DNA from: Thuidium tamariscinum | Taxonomy: Eukaryota; Streptophyta; Bryopsida; Hypnales; Thuidiaceae | Assembly: GCA_947034885.2 (NCBI GenBank) | Contig: OX344758.2 | Coordinates: 11,869,067-11,933,066 of the forward strand | DNA: 64,000 nucleotides | Direction: 5' to 3' | Shown here: positions 23,283 to 36,626 of the stretch, piece by piece | How the letters are laid out: each line of letters opens with the position of its first letter | How positions within the stretch are numbered: the first letter of the stretch is position 1 | Position numbers and translations under genes: made by a program | Notes under the pieces: generated by a model | Told to the model about the DNA's origin: nothing | Databases searched by the model: none | What the model saw: the letters and a program-made list of their open reading frames with translations, nothing else

Positions 23283-26200
23283 TTACCGTACTGGATAGAG
23301 AGGGGCGGCACAAGCTTTCGGGGAATGGTGACCTTCTTCGAACACTTGCCGGCCTCGAGAAAATGTCGTTATCACCTTTCCTGTGTACTTGTGGCCCATA
23401 TAAGCCGACACCTGTTTGCAATGGAAGTAGAAAGGTTTACAAGGCTGGTAATGTAATTGTAAATAATCAAGCAAAGGTATACGTTCCCAACTACGGGATG
23501 TACACTTAAAAAGAGTCCAAATAAGCATCGGACTGCCTAAATTAATGTTAAATCTTGTTGGGAATTGAAAGAGGATTCCGAAGCATTTATGCATGTCTTT
23601 TTTGAACACCACATGAATAAACTATGAATTTCCAAAGAACTGACTTTTTATGTGTACCAAAATCAGCCCCAAGATCTCGTGTACAGTTCTGGCAAGAACT
23701 TGTTGGGTTCGTTCTGGGTAAAGGTTGGATATAAGTGTCGTTACCTTGAGTCTCTTTCAAACTTCAAGCAGGAGAGAATGTAAAGATTATGAGATGAAAT
23801 TCTACTACGGAGTCTAATAGGTACTGCATTACTGAGAAGAGATTTGTACCTTGTTTTTAAAATAGATTGGATAATCGCTGTCGATAACAAACGATGCTTC
23901 TGGATCCCAAATAACAATGTCTGCATCCTTCCCGAACTCAAGAGTTCCCTGCTCAAATCACCGCGAAGTGCCACAACAAGATCAGCCACAGGTTTATTGC
24001 GTTTTCAATCTGTTTGTGTATGTTGAACTGGAACAAGCTGCATTAATACCTAACTGACTAGAAGGACATATATGTCTTAATCATCCTCTTCAGATGCTGT
24101 TTTTATCCATTTGTAAGGTCTTAGGAAAATGCCTATCTCCAGAATAAAGATGAAGTTGGCTATCCATTGCCATTAGAAGGAATTGCACTGCACGCTTTTC
24201 AAAACATGGAAACATCAAAATTTCGTTACATGAAGAGAATTTCAAGACTTCGAAGACATTATATTAGTGATTTAATCATTTAATATGTTGAAAGTCTCAG
24301 AATTTCTAGCGTATCATATCAAAATTTAGTCACTAAAACTAGAAACTGCAATTTCGGTAGATTCCCCAAATGAAGTGCTCCGAGTTGAATAGGCAAAGAT
24401 ACAGGAATTTCTTTCTTGAGATTATCTATATAGATACTTTCTAATTATCACGCTTAACAACTTTTTAGACTGTAAACTTCTAAAAATCTGCAGAAGCCAT
24501 ATATTGTAGAAGCCGTATTATTAAGTCTTGTCAAAAACCAGCAGGTCCTTAGGGTTAAGAAGTAGTTGAGTATAAACTCGAAACTGTCAGCAGAAACAAC
24601 TATTCTAAAGAAGGATTTCGTGTGTAATACTGACTCAACTAACGATCTGAATCAGAAGTGGAAGAAATGTAGAGAACCTTTCGTGGGAGGTTGACCATTT
24701 TAGCAGGCATCGTGCTCCACAACTTTGACAGTTGTTGAATGGTCATGCCACGGGCGCTTCCATGAGTCCATGTAGCCGGCAATGCAAACTGCAAACATAA
24801 AAAACTCAGATATTTGTACGAGCACTGAAAATCTTTGTACCAGGAGATCAATATTCATTTTTTTCATTGCCTCTATAAAACGAACAAGATTCAAGATACT
24901 TTACCTCGATGTGAATAATTAATTAATTTTCAATAGGAGTACACAAGGAAATGACAAGTTGACCTTACCTGAATACCAGAAATACCGCCCCAAGCCTTCA
25001 AAAAATCACCCTCTTCTAGAAGTTTCAACTCTATCGGCGAGGGTGAGTGATCAGTTGTTATCATGTCAATATCACCATCCTGCACAGGGAAACAAAGGGG
25101 AGAGGGAACGAGGCCATGGTTAGTTAACCTTATATGCATATTCCATAGTATATCAACAGAGTTGACTCGTATCAAAAGTTGGTTTTCAATAGATGTCTAG
25201 ACCTCCAAAGTAATCTAGAACCTCACACTTTGAATGATTGCGTAAGAAAATAATAGAACATGATTAAATTTTGGTCATGAAAGATTTGGCTCTTGAACCC
25301 AAAGATCTCTTTACTGAACTCCCCAAAATTACACTCCTACACATGTTAAAATGCTAAACAGCATCTTCTTTCTCTACCTTTGGGTATTTTGTTGAGATCA
25401 CGAGTTTTCTGCTCGGACGATCTACAACTCGGACAGCGAGAATACACTGAGCATGTATCATCATAAAAGGGAAAAACAGGGTTATGAATCAATGTCATAC
25501 CAACAAAGCTTTCCACAGAAGTTCTCGGTGACTAGAGTCTCTCAATGGTGGGGCACATTTATATAGGGTGGCACCGTCTGGTACATCTTCCGCAGCAAAG
25601 GCAAGGTAATGTGGACACGTCTCCACAGTCACACTAGACCCCTCTGCTTTGGCTTCCTGCGCAAAACAGAAATTAGAGTCCCAATGCACCGAAACTGAAT
25701 TCAAAAACCTCTCTTTCACAAGGAAACCGCATAAGCCCGAGAGTGCAGAATTGTCAAGATTTTGCACTCAAAAATGGCATTCGAGAATATCCTGCACAAT
25801 TGCAACACTACCATTGATTGTAGCATACTTGACACACATTCTAACTGTATCATAGTGAAAAATTGGGACCCCAGGTGGTAAGACTAAAGAGGTCGAGTGC
25901 ACTGGAGGTGGGTGATGCCGATAACTGGCAGACAGTGTTACGCCATATGATGTCCAAGTCCTATTTTGAAATTTTGGACATTTTTGCTTACATCTTTGTG
26001 CTAATAAAACATTCACCTCAATCTCATCAAACTTGCCCCAAAGAAGGATGTTTTTAAGATGCGAAGCATTACTTTGGATGAATGGGAGATTGTTCGGACA
26101 AAAGAGACGCCCTGAAGCAATCTGTTCAAAATCCAAAATATGAACTTCGGAGCTGTAGGGGATAAAGAAGAGAGCTCCTATAAGGGTTAAGTGATACCTT

Positions 26201-29200
26201 GATAAGGGAGAGTGAATCCTCTGCATCAGAAAGATGAACGACATGTATATGGGCGCCCTGGGCAGGTCCACCAGGCCTTGTATCCTTGGCCACCTCCATC
26301 AATTGTTTCACAGCAGCACGCTCCCTGCAACAAAAAAAAACAATGATTATATTAAAACTGCATTCCATATGGCTGCAAAATACATCTCGGTCTCCCCTAG
26401 CCATGGGTAGTTTAGAGCTAAACAAGAAGATCAGTACCTGAATATCCTGTCAAGGTTCAACTAGGATTATCTTAACAAGCGGAACGGTTAACCATAAGTG
26501 CCCAAATGACCCAAAAAATCATATTTTGTAGGACCGCTGCTATATCTGTAGGAGTTGGAATGACTCATTCAGGACGTTTCAAGGAAGGTAAGAAACTGGT
26601 ACCAAAAGACAGAAGAAATCATGTCCTATATTTTGAACAGTAGAAATTTTAGTAATAGGTCACTACAATCGAATCAAACTGCAATAACCACACTTTTTAA
26701 GTGGACGACGTACCATGACAATGGTCTAGATTCCAGATATCTAATGTAACTCCGAGCGTTGCTGGTTGGCTCCCCTGGTACCAAGTGAGCGGAGACAGCA
26801 GGCGGGTCTGTCACTTCCTGGTGTACTAGAATGGGACGTCCATATTTTGCTAGTACTGGCAAAGATGCCTACCAAAGGCAGTGAATACCAGAAGGATTAA
26901 TACAAGAGCCCTCGTAAAACATGTAAACATTTCCAAGAACATAATAGGCACGGAAATCGAATTATCACTCTGTACAATTATCAACTGACAATGATCACTC
27001 TGTACAAATAGAATTTAACAAAATACTTCAAAAAAGCGACTCACCTGTATATGCTGCGCAGAAGTAGCTGGGAAGTCGTTGATCCCTGATGGGCACATGA
27101 ACGACTTCAACAATTTAACCCTGTGTCAGTGATTCCTCTTATTCATGATCTTACTTCATGCTTGACATGCATGAGCATCAATAACAAAACCTGACATGCA
27201 AGGCTCTAAGATTCACTATAAAATCAGCATAACAGGTACAGACACAAAATGTTTCATTTCAGAAACGAATAGCATGTGCTCTTTGTAAAACAATAATAGA
27301 TATTGAGCAGTAACGAAATGACAAACATTTGCAGAGAGTTTCTGATATGCAAAATCTGGGAAGGAAAGGTGCAAACTTTTCAAACGCATTGACCACGAAG
27401 CCAAAAATGAAAAAACAAGTGTTCGGACCTTAAGGCCCAGGGCGCCTGCTTCTAGAAGATCCTCCAACATGGAAGCATTATAAGCATTGTCGGGAACCAA
27501 ACCTCCCCAGAATCCTGCCAAACGAGCACAATTCAAAAAAAGATATTGCAGAAGAAAATCTGCCCCATTGGCAAACTAAGTTTATCATTTAGTCTTGATC
27601 CGCGCACTGGACCTACTGTTGTAAAAGGACATAGCAGTAAGAGCCCAGCCGAGCCCAAAAGAATTTCAAAAGGTGCAGTGTATTTGTCACAAGCATGCAA
27701 GGAACTTACCAACATCCACATATATTTTCCCTTGAGCAGCTTCTCTCTTCATCGGCATCCATGCACCACATACATACAATTTAGTAATCGCACAGGAGAA
27801 TTAGAGCTGCTCTTGATTTACTGCAGAGAAGTAAAACAAATTAGCAAATACAGAAAGAAGGATCAACCTTGTCTTCAAGTTGCTCTCTTGTCGTGGTCAC
27901 GGGTTGGCTATTCAAGGGCATGTCCACTACAGCAGTTGTACCTCCTGTAGAGCACAATGTCATAGACTGTGTGAACACCACCAAAGTACACATGTACGCT
28001 TCTTGAACAAACAGAAACCCAAACCTAAGTGTTGAAAATTCATATTGAGAAAACAAGAGGAAAAAAGGCTAACTGTCAACGATAACATATAACATCAGAT
28101 TTTGAATGCAAGCGTTTCGAACGAGGAAAAAAGGAAAATAAATAAACACCAGCAGCTGCAGCCATGGTGCCTGTGAGGAAACCTTCCCACTCCACGCGCC
28201 CTGGTTCATTCAAGTGTACATGGCTGCAACAAACATCACCCAAACGAGCTCATTTTAAAGGCAAAAATCTCCACACTTCCAAAGACTTGGATACTCATGT
28301 CTACAAAGAAGATATAGATTCGCACTCGAGTCATAAAGAATGCTGCAAGGGGGTAAGAACAATGAAATTGAATTGTTTCAAGAAATTTTAGACAACACCA
28401 CAAAAGGTAATCTTCACAATGATTCACAAGAAGGTCTCAAAATGGTCACATTGATAGTTTGGAGGCTTCTCCATGATACATAAGGAGGCCTCCATGTGAC
28501 CATAGGGAGACCTTCCCATCAAAGATTCCCTTTTTGATGATGTCTAAAGGTTCCTGAAACAGTCTAATTTGATAGAAAACCATGTTAAAAACATAGGAGG
28601 TGAGCACACCCCCACAAACCCAAGCATGAATGTGCTAAAACAATCGCGTGCTTGAAAGCCAGTAAACACGAAACTGGAACTTCACAGTAAAAATTCGTAC
28701 GCATCAATGAGCCCAGGCATGATGACAGCATTGCCATAATCCAATACACGAGGTTTTCCCGGCGTGCTCTTGGGAGCTTCACTTCTCTTGCTCACGGAAA
28801 CAATCCGCTCGCCCTCCACCTCCACTGCGAAAGCAAAAAGAAGCAAACTTACAAACGTGCATCTTCAGGGTCTAAGTACTTTCCATACTTTTGGAACCCA
28901 ATGCATGCAACCTAGAGGTACCAACATAATAGGTATTAGTTCTTGCTACGCTAAGAGCATCCACAATGCAGCACTGCACAATTGACCGCTAAAGCATATC
29001 AATGGTAAAGAACCTCGATCACAAAGCTAACAGGGAATGTCCTCCATTGATTTGCTTTACAGGGCAAGTGTAAAGAGTTGCATTGAGGATGCTCTCCAAA
29101 TCGATCTCACCCCCTAGACGAGTGCATGCAAGGCAGTTTCAATTCAATTAGCAAGTTCCGATTGTACTGAACTTAGTCATTTGAAACTAAAATTTGCAAA

Positions 29201-30233
29201 TGTACTGGACATTCCCTTTCGCAGCACTGAAGCATCTAGAACACTACTATCACCGTCGCTTTCAAGGAGAGCACAACATGATTTCCCCTCGAACACAATC
29301 GAATAATGATAGTACAATGATTCTGTATTAGAAATCTAAAACCTAAAAGGATTAGGCGAAGGGGAGCAGCAGAGAACTTACCTGCATAGGAGCCGATGCC
29401 GTCGGGAGTCACCACACGCTTGCTATATAGTACAAAGTGAGTGTCAGACAATAAACTGCATCCTTGCTCTTTCTGCAAACACCAACACCATCGCAAATCA
29501 ACACTAGAAATCTAAAGCACTAGTCTCAAAACAACATATCAACCCCTGAAGAATCCGTCTACATTTTGAGATGTTGTATTGTTTTCCTTTTATACATACT
29601 CATTACTAACACTATGTAAACTTGTTCTTCTGTTTTCCAAACTACGTCTAAATTGGATTTTACAGTAATAGGTTTGACAAGTACCCGAAAAACAGAATCA
29701 CAGAATTACAGAATCACACATACACCCACAACCAAATCCTCGATCAGTTCCTTACAAACCACCAAGCGCTACTTGTACACCACGGTGACTAACTGCCTTC
29801 TAAGCCACCAATCCCATCCCCCAATCCTGATCAACCTAAACCCGAAACCTCAAATTCTTATCCCAAACTCAAAGCACCACTCCCATTACAATCACCTCAA
29901 CCTACAGAACAAAGTCCCACAACACACAAAAAACACAACATCAAAGCCCCTCTTTCCATGAAAAACACCACCAATTTTTCAGCTAAAACGTCAACAGAAA
30001 CCGAAACCAAAGCAAGATCTAGAGCAAACTAAATCGATTACCAGAAGAACCACTCTGCATGTAACTTAGAGAACATTCTATTTGTTGCCATTCAGTTCTT
30101 TCTTTGGTAGAGTTTTGAGTCTGACCTCGTTTTCCAAGTGAGGAAGGTACACCAGAGTGTATCCCAGCGTGAACAACAGCAGCGGCACAGTCCATCCCTT
30201 CAAAACAGGACGCAGCAAATCGGCAGGCTCCAT
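23283..30233 (-). CDS. ALN: Allantoinase, complete, 15 exons, 514 aa
   Basis: Exons in coding order: 30233-30126, 29472-29382, 28824-28701, 28223-28150, 27944-27868, 27746-27710, 27514-27429, 27104-27045, 26868-26714, 26324-26198, 25656-25501, 25079-24969, 24788-24678, 23948-23850, 23411-23283. All junctions are GT-AG and the total is 1545 nt. Allantoinase hydrolyses allantoin to allantoate in purine breakdown, in the ER in plants. It is an amidohydrolase with a two-metal site. The metal-ligand positions are present: HVH (109-111) in [12 protein letters not shown], the lysine expected to be carboxylated (K199) in [12 protein letters not shown]235 in LVHQEV, H301 in HVVHLSDA and D375 in TTDHSP. 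Residues ~14-30 ([16 protein letters not shown]) form a hydrophobic signal anchor. The length is close to the ~506 aa of the Arabidopsis enzyme, and nothing is broken. Confidence 0.95.
28430..28515. repeat. Imperfect inverted repeat inside allantoinase intron 3
   Basis: GAAGGTCTC and ATGGTCACAT on the left pair with ATGTGACCAT and GAGACCTTC on the right. GGAGGC and GGCCTCC motifs lie in between. In the transcript this would form a stem of about 30 bp with a small branched loop. It may be a worn foldback transposon or a simple structure. Confidence 0.6.
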
Positions 30234-30960
30234 AGCTCCAGATTCTCTGCTTGACAAGAAAGAACTCTGTCGTCCGTCCTGTGGAGTACACCAGTGTGGA
30301 GTAATAAGCTTTATTCCACTTTTCTTAAAAGTAGAGTACCGTAACTTAATGGAGAGTGTGCTTGAACCACGACGAATCTCCACATGAGCTCCCAGCTAGT
30401 TGCTAGGATGCCAAAAAGGCGCAGTAAACGAGATGCTCTTTCAACTTTCTTCCTTCCTGATCTCTGGGAGACAATTGGTACAGTACAGTAGTAATAATAA
30501 CTTAAAATCTTTCGGGGCAAGAGACTCCAGGCTATTGTGGCCGGGATTGAGTGGTCAGTGGTGGAGCCGGATGTCTGACAGGATTGGGAGCTCGTCCTAT
30601 CGAATGAGGCACATGAGTGCTGGAAAAGTGGGAAAGAAATTGGAAATTCGAGAAGGGTGGACGGATGGGATCTGGAGGTTGACTGTTTGCTATAGCAAAT
30701 AGAATGTGGGGAAAAAAAAGGTGGGTGGGGGAGAGGGATTCGCCTTGGTTGGAAGAAAAGGTGGGTTTCGGATCTCGCTTGTGCAAACTTGCGAATTCGT
30801 CATTTGATGGCGGAGCTCCGGCGAGCGGATTTCGATGCTCACGAGGTTTGCCTGCGAGTTTTTTTAGTGAACTTGCCACGAGAAAGGTGACTAATGGTAA
30901 GTACACCCTAAACCAACACAATAAGCAAATTAGCATGGTCACATTATTATATTGAAAACA
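30234..30960 (-). promoter_or_regulatory. Upstream region of allantoinase
   Basis: This is a zone of intermediate GC content between the allantoinase start codon and AT-rich desert, so it should hold the promoter and leader. The minus-strand leader has no in-frame ATG for at least the last 50 nt. No convincing TATA box was found. Confidence 0.4.
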
Positions 30961-32814
30961 ATTTGTTGGAGTCTCATTGGTTGTCAAGAGGGGATTCTAG
31001 ATTTTCTTAGAATTTATTTTATGAACATCACAGGTATAAATTATGGTTTTTTTTTAAGTGTTGGAGATAGGTGTTTCTAAAATTGATATTAGATTTTGAA
31101 CAATAGTTAAAGTACATATTAGACAAGAATATATAGATGTTGGTTTTAAGAAGGTACTGATTTTAGGTGTAGTTACCTTACACCTAATTGAGTTAGAACA
31201 AGCAATTGAGCATTGTTTCTAGTATTGATTTGCCTAGATTTTTGTTGGATTTTAGATTCTTTTTAGATGTCATATGACTAAACTTATGAATTGTCAAAAT
31301 ACAAGAAATGGATTTATCACAAAAGAAAACCAAGTAAACTCTCATGAATAGATGTAGAGTAGTTTAGGCACAAATTTTGTAAAGAATGGTTCAAGAATTG
31401 GATTACAATTAGGTTTTAGAGAGAATTCTAACCAAAAATTCTAGAGGATGGTTCTAAAATGAGGTGACAACTAAGTATTGGGGAGACACTCAAAAAGTTT
31501 GATTTTGAGTCAAATATGCAACAAACAATTATAGTATTAAAAGTTTGTAGAATATTTAAGAATATTGTTGAAAAGTCGGCTATATTAGCAGGTATCAAGA
31601 CTAGGAATCTTAAGTAGAAGATTGAACTTTGATTACCTCATGTGGTTTGTCCCAAGAGAAAATCAATACATGAACTTTAACTACCATATATTGCATAAGA
31701 GAAAAAAGTAGTGGTAATGAGAAAGTAATAGAATAAGATTCAAAAAATCACCCCTTTCCTTGCATTTTGAGATTACATAAAAACTTCATTTTTAATGATG
31801 ACTCTACAAAAAAAACATGTCTTTAAAGTTGAATTCATAAACCCTCAAAGGCATATGATTGGAATATGACTAGCATACTTGTCAATCACTTAGAACCATT
31901 GGCTTTGAACAAGTATACTTGTAGTTGATTTGATAATTTTTATTTTTGATAGTATATTCTTTAAAAAACTCAAAGACCACTACAAACAACATTTTAGAGA
32001 TGATGATTGAAATTAGTCACATAATTATAATGGATAATAGTGATAAAGGTATTGCCTACTTCAACTAACAACAAACATTAATATCACAACAATTACAAGT
32101 AACAAAATTGATAGACTGAGCAATACATCATAAATACTTACAATCATCTTTTCTAATGAAGAATAGTAATAATAATTTTGCTTATCTTAACTAGGAGCAA
32201 TCATTAACATCACTATTTGGAGTAACAAAATCAATAGATTTAGCAATACATTATGACTACTTGCAATTATTTTATGTATTGTGCACAAGACTATGCTCAA
32301 TTCTCATCAATGTATAGTACTTCTATAATTAATCATGTAATTGTGTCTTCTTTCTTATATAAATTGTAGATTCATGACTAGTAATAGTGATGGCATATTG
32401 GCATCAACACCACTAGCAATAACATTATTTGCAAAAAATGTACAACTAGAAGATTTTGAAATGTACAATAATCGAGACACAATAATAGAAAAATTGTAAA
32501 TGTACAAAAGCAATTTTAGACCTTTAATTGTCGTAGATTTTGCTAATTGGATAGATTGTAACATTTATAATAATTTGGTGGCATCTATAATATCTGATAG
32601 AAATCCCAAAAGTCCATGAATCTATAAAAAAATAAAATCTAGAATTCCCTAAATCCATTCAAAATCCTAAAATCTATTACATATCTATAAATCTATACAA
32701 AAATCCTCAATAAATCTATGAAATACCTTTAAATTTAGAAAACCAATTCGAATCAATGGAAAAAACTCTAATATGTATACTACATCTACATCTACATATG
32801 AATATCTAAATTAG
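30961..32814. other. AT-rich intergenic DNA
   Basis: No coding region seen. Two related stretches (CTAACAACAAACATTAATATCAC near 32065, and a variant near 32195 with AGGAGCAATCATTAACATCAC) indicate an old local duplication of about 130 bp. Confidence 0.5.
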
Positions 32815-33840
32815 AGACAAGCAAGTGGACGCCAACTACATTGCAAGAGCGAGATGTCTCAAGAGCATCCCCTGCATATTCACAGAGGAACAGAACAACT
32901 AGCTAGACTGCGACATTATAGAAGAACTCAAGAACGCAATCACAAAACTTCCCACTCACAAAGCTCATGGAGATGACCGACTCCCCACTGAGTTTTATCA
33001 ACAACTTGTAGACCTAACGTCTCCGGCACTAACAAAACAGGTGAAAGAAACGAGAACAATATGACAGCTCCAATCCAACACCAAAAAAGACAAGATCATT
33101 CTCATTCCCAAACCTGGAAACTTGCATATTGTTTCAAATCATAGACTAATAACTCTTTTAAACTCTTTGTACAAAATTCAAGCGAAACTACTCGCAGCCA
33201 TGTTGAAACCTTTACTCCCAAGTATCATATGACCTTTGCAGACATGTTACATCCCAGACAGAAGTATCCTAGATAACATCTTTGCCGTAGAAGAATTGAT
33301 GGAGTGGGCCGTGGAGTCCAACCAGGACCTTGTACTAATGTTGCTTGACTACTTAAAAGCCTTCGACAAAGTCAATTGGACTTTCCTACAGGTAGTTATG
33401 CATAAGATGGGATTCAGTGATACCTTTATCAGATGGAGAACAACCTTATACCAAAGATCAGAATCAACAGTTGTAGTAAATGGTCAAACCAACCCCCCCT
33501 TCACCTTAGGACGCGACGTGAGGCAAGTCTGTCCACTTGCACCATACTTATACCTCACAGTGGTGGATGTATTAGAACACATACTACAAGACCCCATCCA
33601 CGGTGTCTAGGGCCTCACCCTTCCTAATGGAACCACTAGCATGGAGATGTTATTTGCAGACGATATTTCTTTGGCCCTTTTGGGCACCAAGGAAAACCTA
33701 GATAGAGTGCTCCAAGCTCTAAACCTATATTGAGAAGATTCAAGCAGCAAAATCAATTGGAAGAAAACCTACCTAATTTGGGCGTCCCTATTGCAAAGAC
33801 AATGGAACTAGGGAGACACATTAGGAGCAAATTGGTTATA

Positions 33841-34165
33841 TAAGAGGATTTTTGGGCCCCTAAAAGACCGTTTCAAGGGTGTTCCCTGAAACTATTCCCA
33901 TGCACTGTTGTAGACCAGCCCCTTGCTAGTATGAATTTTTGAATTTTGAAAAAAAAATTTGCCAAAAAACTTCAGATTGTATTAAAAAGAAAAAAAATGG
34001 TTTAATTTTTTTTTTAAATTTAATAATTAATTAAAATTAATATATAATTAGTATTTTCTGACGTGGAAGTCGCTCGACCACCTTAGCATTGTGTTCCTGA
34101 TGTTCTCAATGCGTTCCCAACGTTTGAGAACTCGCAGTCTTGTAAACCGGCTAGAAATCATCTTA
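33841..34165. mobile_element. MITE inside the LINE (family M, copy 2)
   Basis: TAAGAGGATTT at the left and AAATCATCTTA at the right are inverted ends with TA at both borders. The interior shares with the 381-656 copy an early TTCCC block, an AT-rich middle, TGACGTGG followed by CTCGACCAC, and AACTCGCAGTCT near the right end. LINE coding similarity resumes beyond it. Confidence 0.75.
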
Positions 34166-34399
34166 TGCAAACTAGAAAATCTTGTCATTACCTAGGAGTT
34201 CCAATGGGCTTCTAAGTCCTTCATAGCATAAGGAACGAGAAGGTACTCATACATATTTGCGATGCCCTCATTTATTAGAGCAAACAAGCGCTATTGCAAG
34301 CGGGCAAACTACTCATCTCCAACCAAGTCATCCTCATAGCACTATGGTACCTCGCCTCAACGGCAAATATAGGTTTCAAAACTCTCAGAATTGCCTATA

Positions 34400-35127
34400 G
34401 GGTGATTGCAAGAATGACTTGTCCTATTTGTTGTCCCCTAGGCTTTGGACAGGTGGTTTTTTGCTCATAACTTTTGCATTGTATCTTTTTTTGCCATGAA
34501 ATTTGTATCAGAGGTGAAAACTAAAGTTCTTGACATTTGCTAATTTTTTGAAATTTTTTGAAATTAGTTTACTATTTTTAAACTGACCCCGATTGGATGT
34601 CTACCTTGGCCATTTTGAGGGGTTTTAGTACTATTTCCAACCCTAAATTTCAAATTTGAAGGTGAAAATTGGAATACAAAGACTTCTACTATAGTTATAC
34701 AATCTTGAAAAGAGGTTTTCTAAAAATAGTAAAGTACTCACCTTCCATATGTGCTCAAAGTGCACTACCAAGGTACAGTTGTAGAGAATACAAAATAATT
34801 TTTTTGAAGATGGAAATTGGCAAGAAGAAGCAACTTCAAGTTAGAAAAAATGAATTTTTTTTGTTTATTTTTTTGAGTTTTTTTACTATTTAAAAAAAAT
34901 TAAATTCCAAACTATCTATTTTCTTGTATTTTTCAACACTCTTTGAGAGAGCATAACTTTTAGAGATAAATTTTTCTAAGTTAGAAATTTCATCCACATA
35001 CTATTTAGAGTGTTCTTAAGAGTATCCATATTTTATTTCATTAAAAAAAATTTATTCCAAAAGTCATAGTACTGCAGTACTAAGGCCATTTTGAGACAAA
35101 ACCGTGAAGTCATTCTTGCAATCACCC
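34400..35127. mobile_element. Non-autonomous DNA element with 4-bp target duplication (family S, copy 2), inside the LINE
   Basis: The first 21 bases, GGGTGATTGCAAGAATGACTT, are perfectly inverted at the right end. TATA flanks both sides (34396-34399, 35128-35131). It is 728 bp, non-coding, and shares internal blocks with the element at 20342-21074. It splits LINE sequence, since LINE-like coding similarity is visible on both sides, which proves it is a later insertion. Confidence 0.88.
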
Positions 35128-36230
35128 TATAATTTAGTCAAAGATTTCCTATGGTCAAGTTAGAAAGAAGGACGCACGTGAGCTAGAGTGGCATGGGACG
35201 TAGCAGTCACGTCCTATGATCAAGAAGGGATTTAGATTATCGATCTTATTGCCCAAACCCAAGCATTACTCACCAAATTCATAATAAGAGGACTACAAGA
35301 CAAAGGTGGCACTTGGCGGGTACTTCTATAGCACAGAGTCAACACTTTACTACCCGTACAAAACCATAGATGGCCAGCAGGTCGGAATTGGCTCATGACG
35401 ATAATCAAAATCAAAAAGATATATTCTAACCTCTGGAGGTAGTGTGGAGATTCTGGTGCAGCACTAGGATTGGAATCACACAAAAAGAACCTCTTACTCA
35501 GCAAGACATTTTACGACAACCACTCTTCGGAAACCCCTGGATCAAGGACACGGATGGAATACCAATAGGACTCGAACCTAGAAGCAGATTCGTCAACTAG
35601 GCCAGCAAAGGACTAAACCTAATCCAAGATATTTGGAGCACTGAGGACAACGACTAGCTACTAGCGAGGGATCTAATGTGTACCATCAAATCACGGAAGA
35701 CAAACGAATTTAGAACACAACTCATAACCCGCATCCCCCAACAACCAAACCAGACATCCATCCCAGCAACAAGGTAGCGGATCATACTAGATCAACAAAA
35801 GCATCCATAGACAGTTTACCATGTCATCGACCAACAAAAAGTAGGAGAGACAATCAACATCTACATCACCAAGGACCACAATTCGGAATTACAGATCCAG
35901 TAAGGAAGCCCCACCCAAATATCGCACAGTAAAACCTACCATGTTAGAGTTCATCACAAGAAATGAACGCAAACCGTAGAATACAACCCACCACATCCAA
36001 TCCCAAGAAATACTACTCTCTGGCTACATCAGCCAAACTACATTGAAGACCTCACATGGGACCCTGGAGAATGGTTATGGCAACCAATCGACAAATTTCC
36101 AGCCACACATCTCTTCAACTATGCTACAAAACGAGGATACAAAGAAGGACTAAGACGTAGGATCGGGCATAGGATATGCACGACAAAGTACAAAGCAAGA
36201 TTTAGACAACAGGGTGGAAGCATCCTATTA

Positions 36231-36626
36231 GGAGCCAACTTGGCCGTCACCACTCCTTTTTTTGGAGAATCTTTATCATAATTCTTGAATGTGACTTGAA
36301 ATATTAAAAAAAAATAGTAGTGAATTGTTCTTAAGTTATATCTAGTTGACATGATACAAATAAAAAATAGTTATTTTAAATTTCTAAGTGTTAAAAGGAC
36401 TCTATTGTAGTCGTCACCACTACTTAATAGGATGAATAAGCAACCCATCATAGATGACTTAAAGACTATTTTGGATGAATTAGTAACAATGTTTGGTAGT
36501 GTATTCCAATATAAATCCACTATGAATGATTTAAAAACTATTTTAGATGAATAAGCAACAATTTGTGAATGGAATATTCTAATAAGGACCTCCATAAGCA
36601 CCTTGGTAATGTCTACATGTGGCTCC
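36231..36626. mobile_element. Short inverted-repeat element inside the LINE
   Basis: GGAGCCA at the left and TGGCTCC at the right are inverted, and CCTATTA occurs at both borders, giving a target duplication of 5-7 bp (TATTA at minimum). LINE reading resumes on the right. Inside are two imperfect copies of a ~110-bp unit containing GACTTAAAGACTATTTTGGATG / GATTTAAAAACTATTTTAGATG. Superfamily undetermined. Confidence 0.65.

Noticed and set aside
30532-30987. 151-codon minus-strand frame upstream of allantoinase
   Set aside because: Pro/Ser-rich low-complexity translation of promoter DNA, and not joined in frame to allantoinase by good splice sites.
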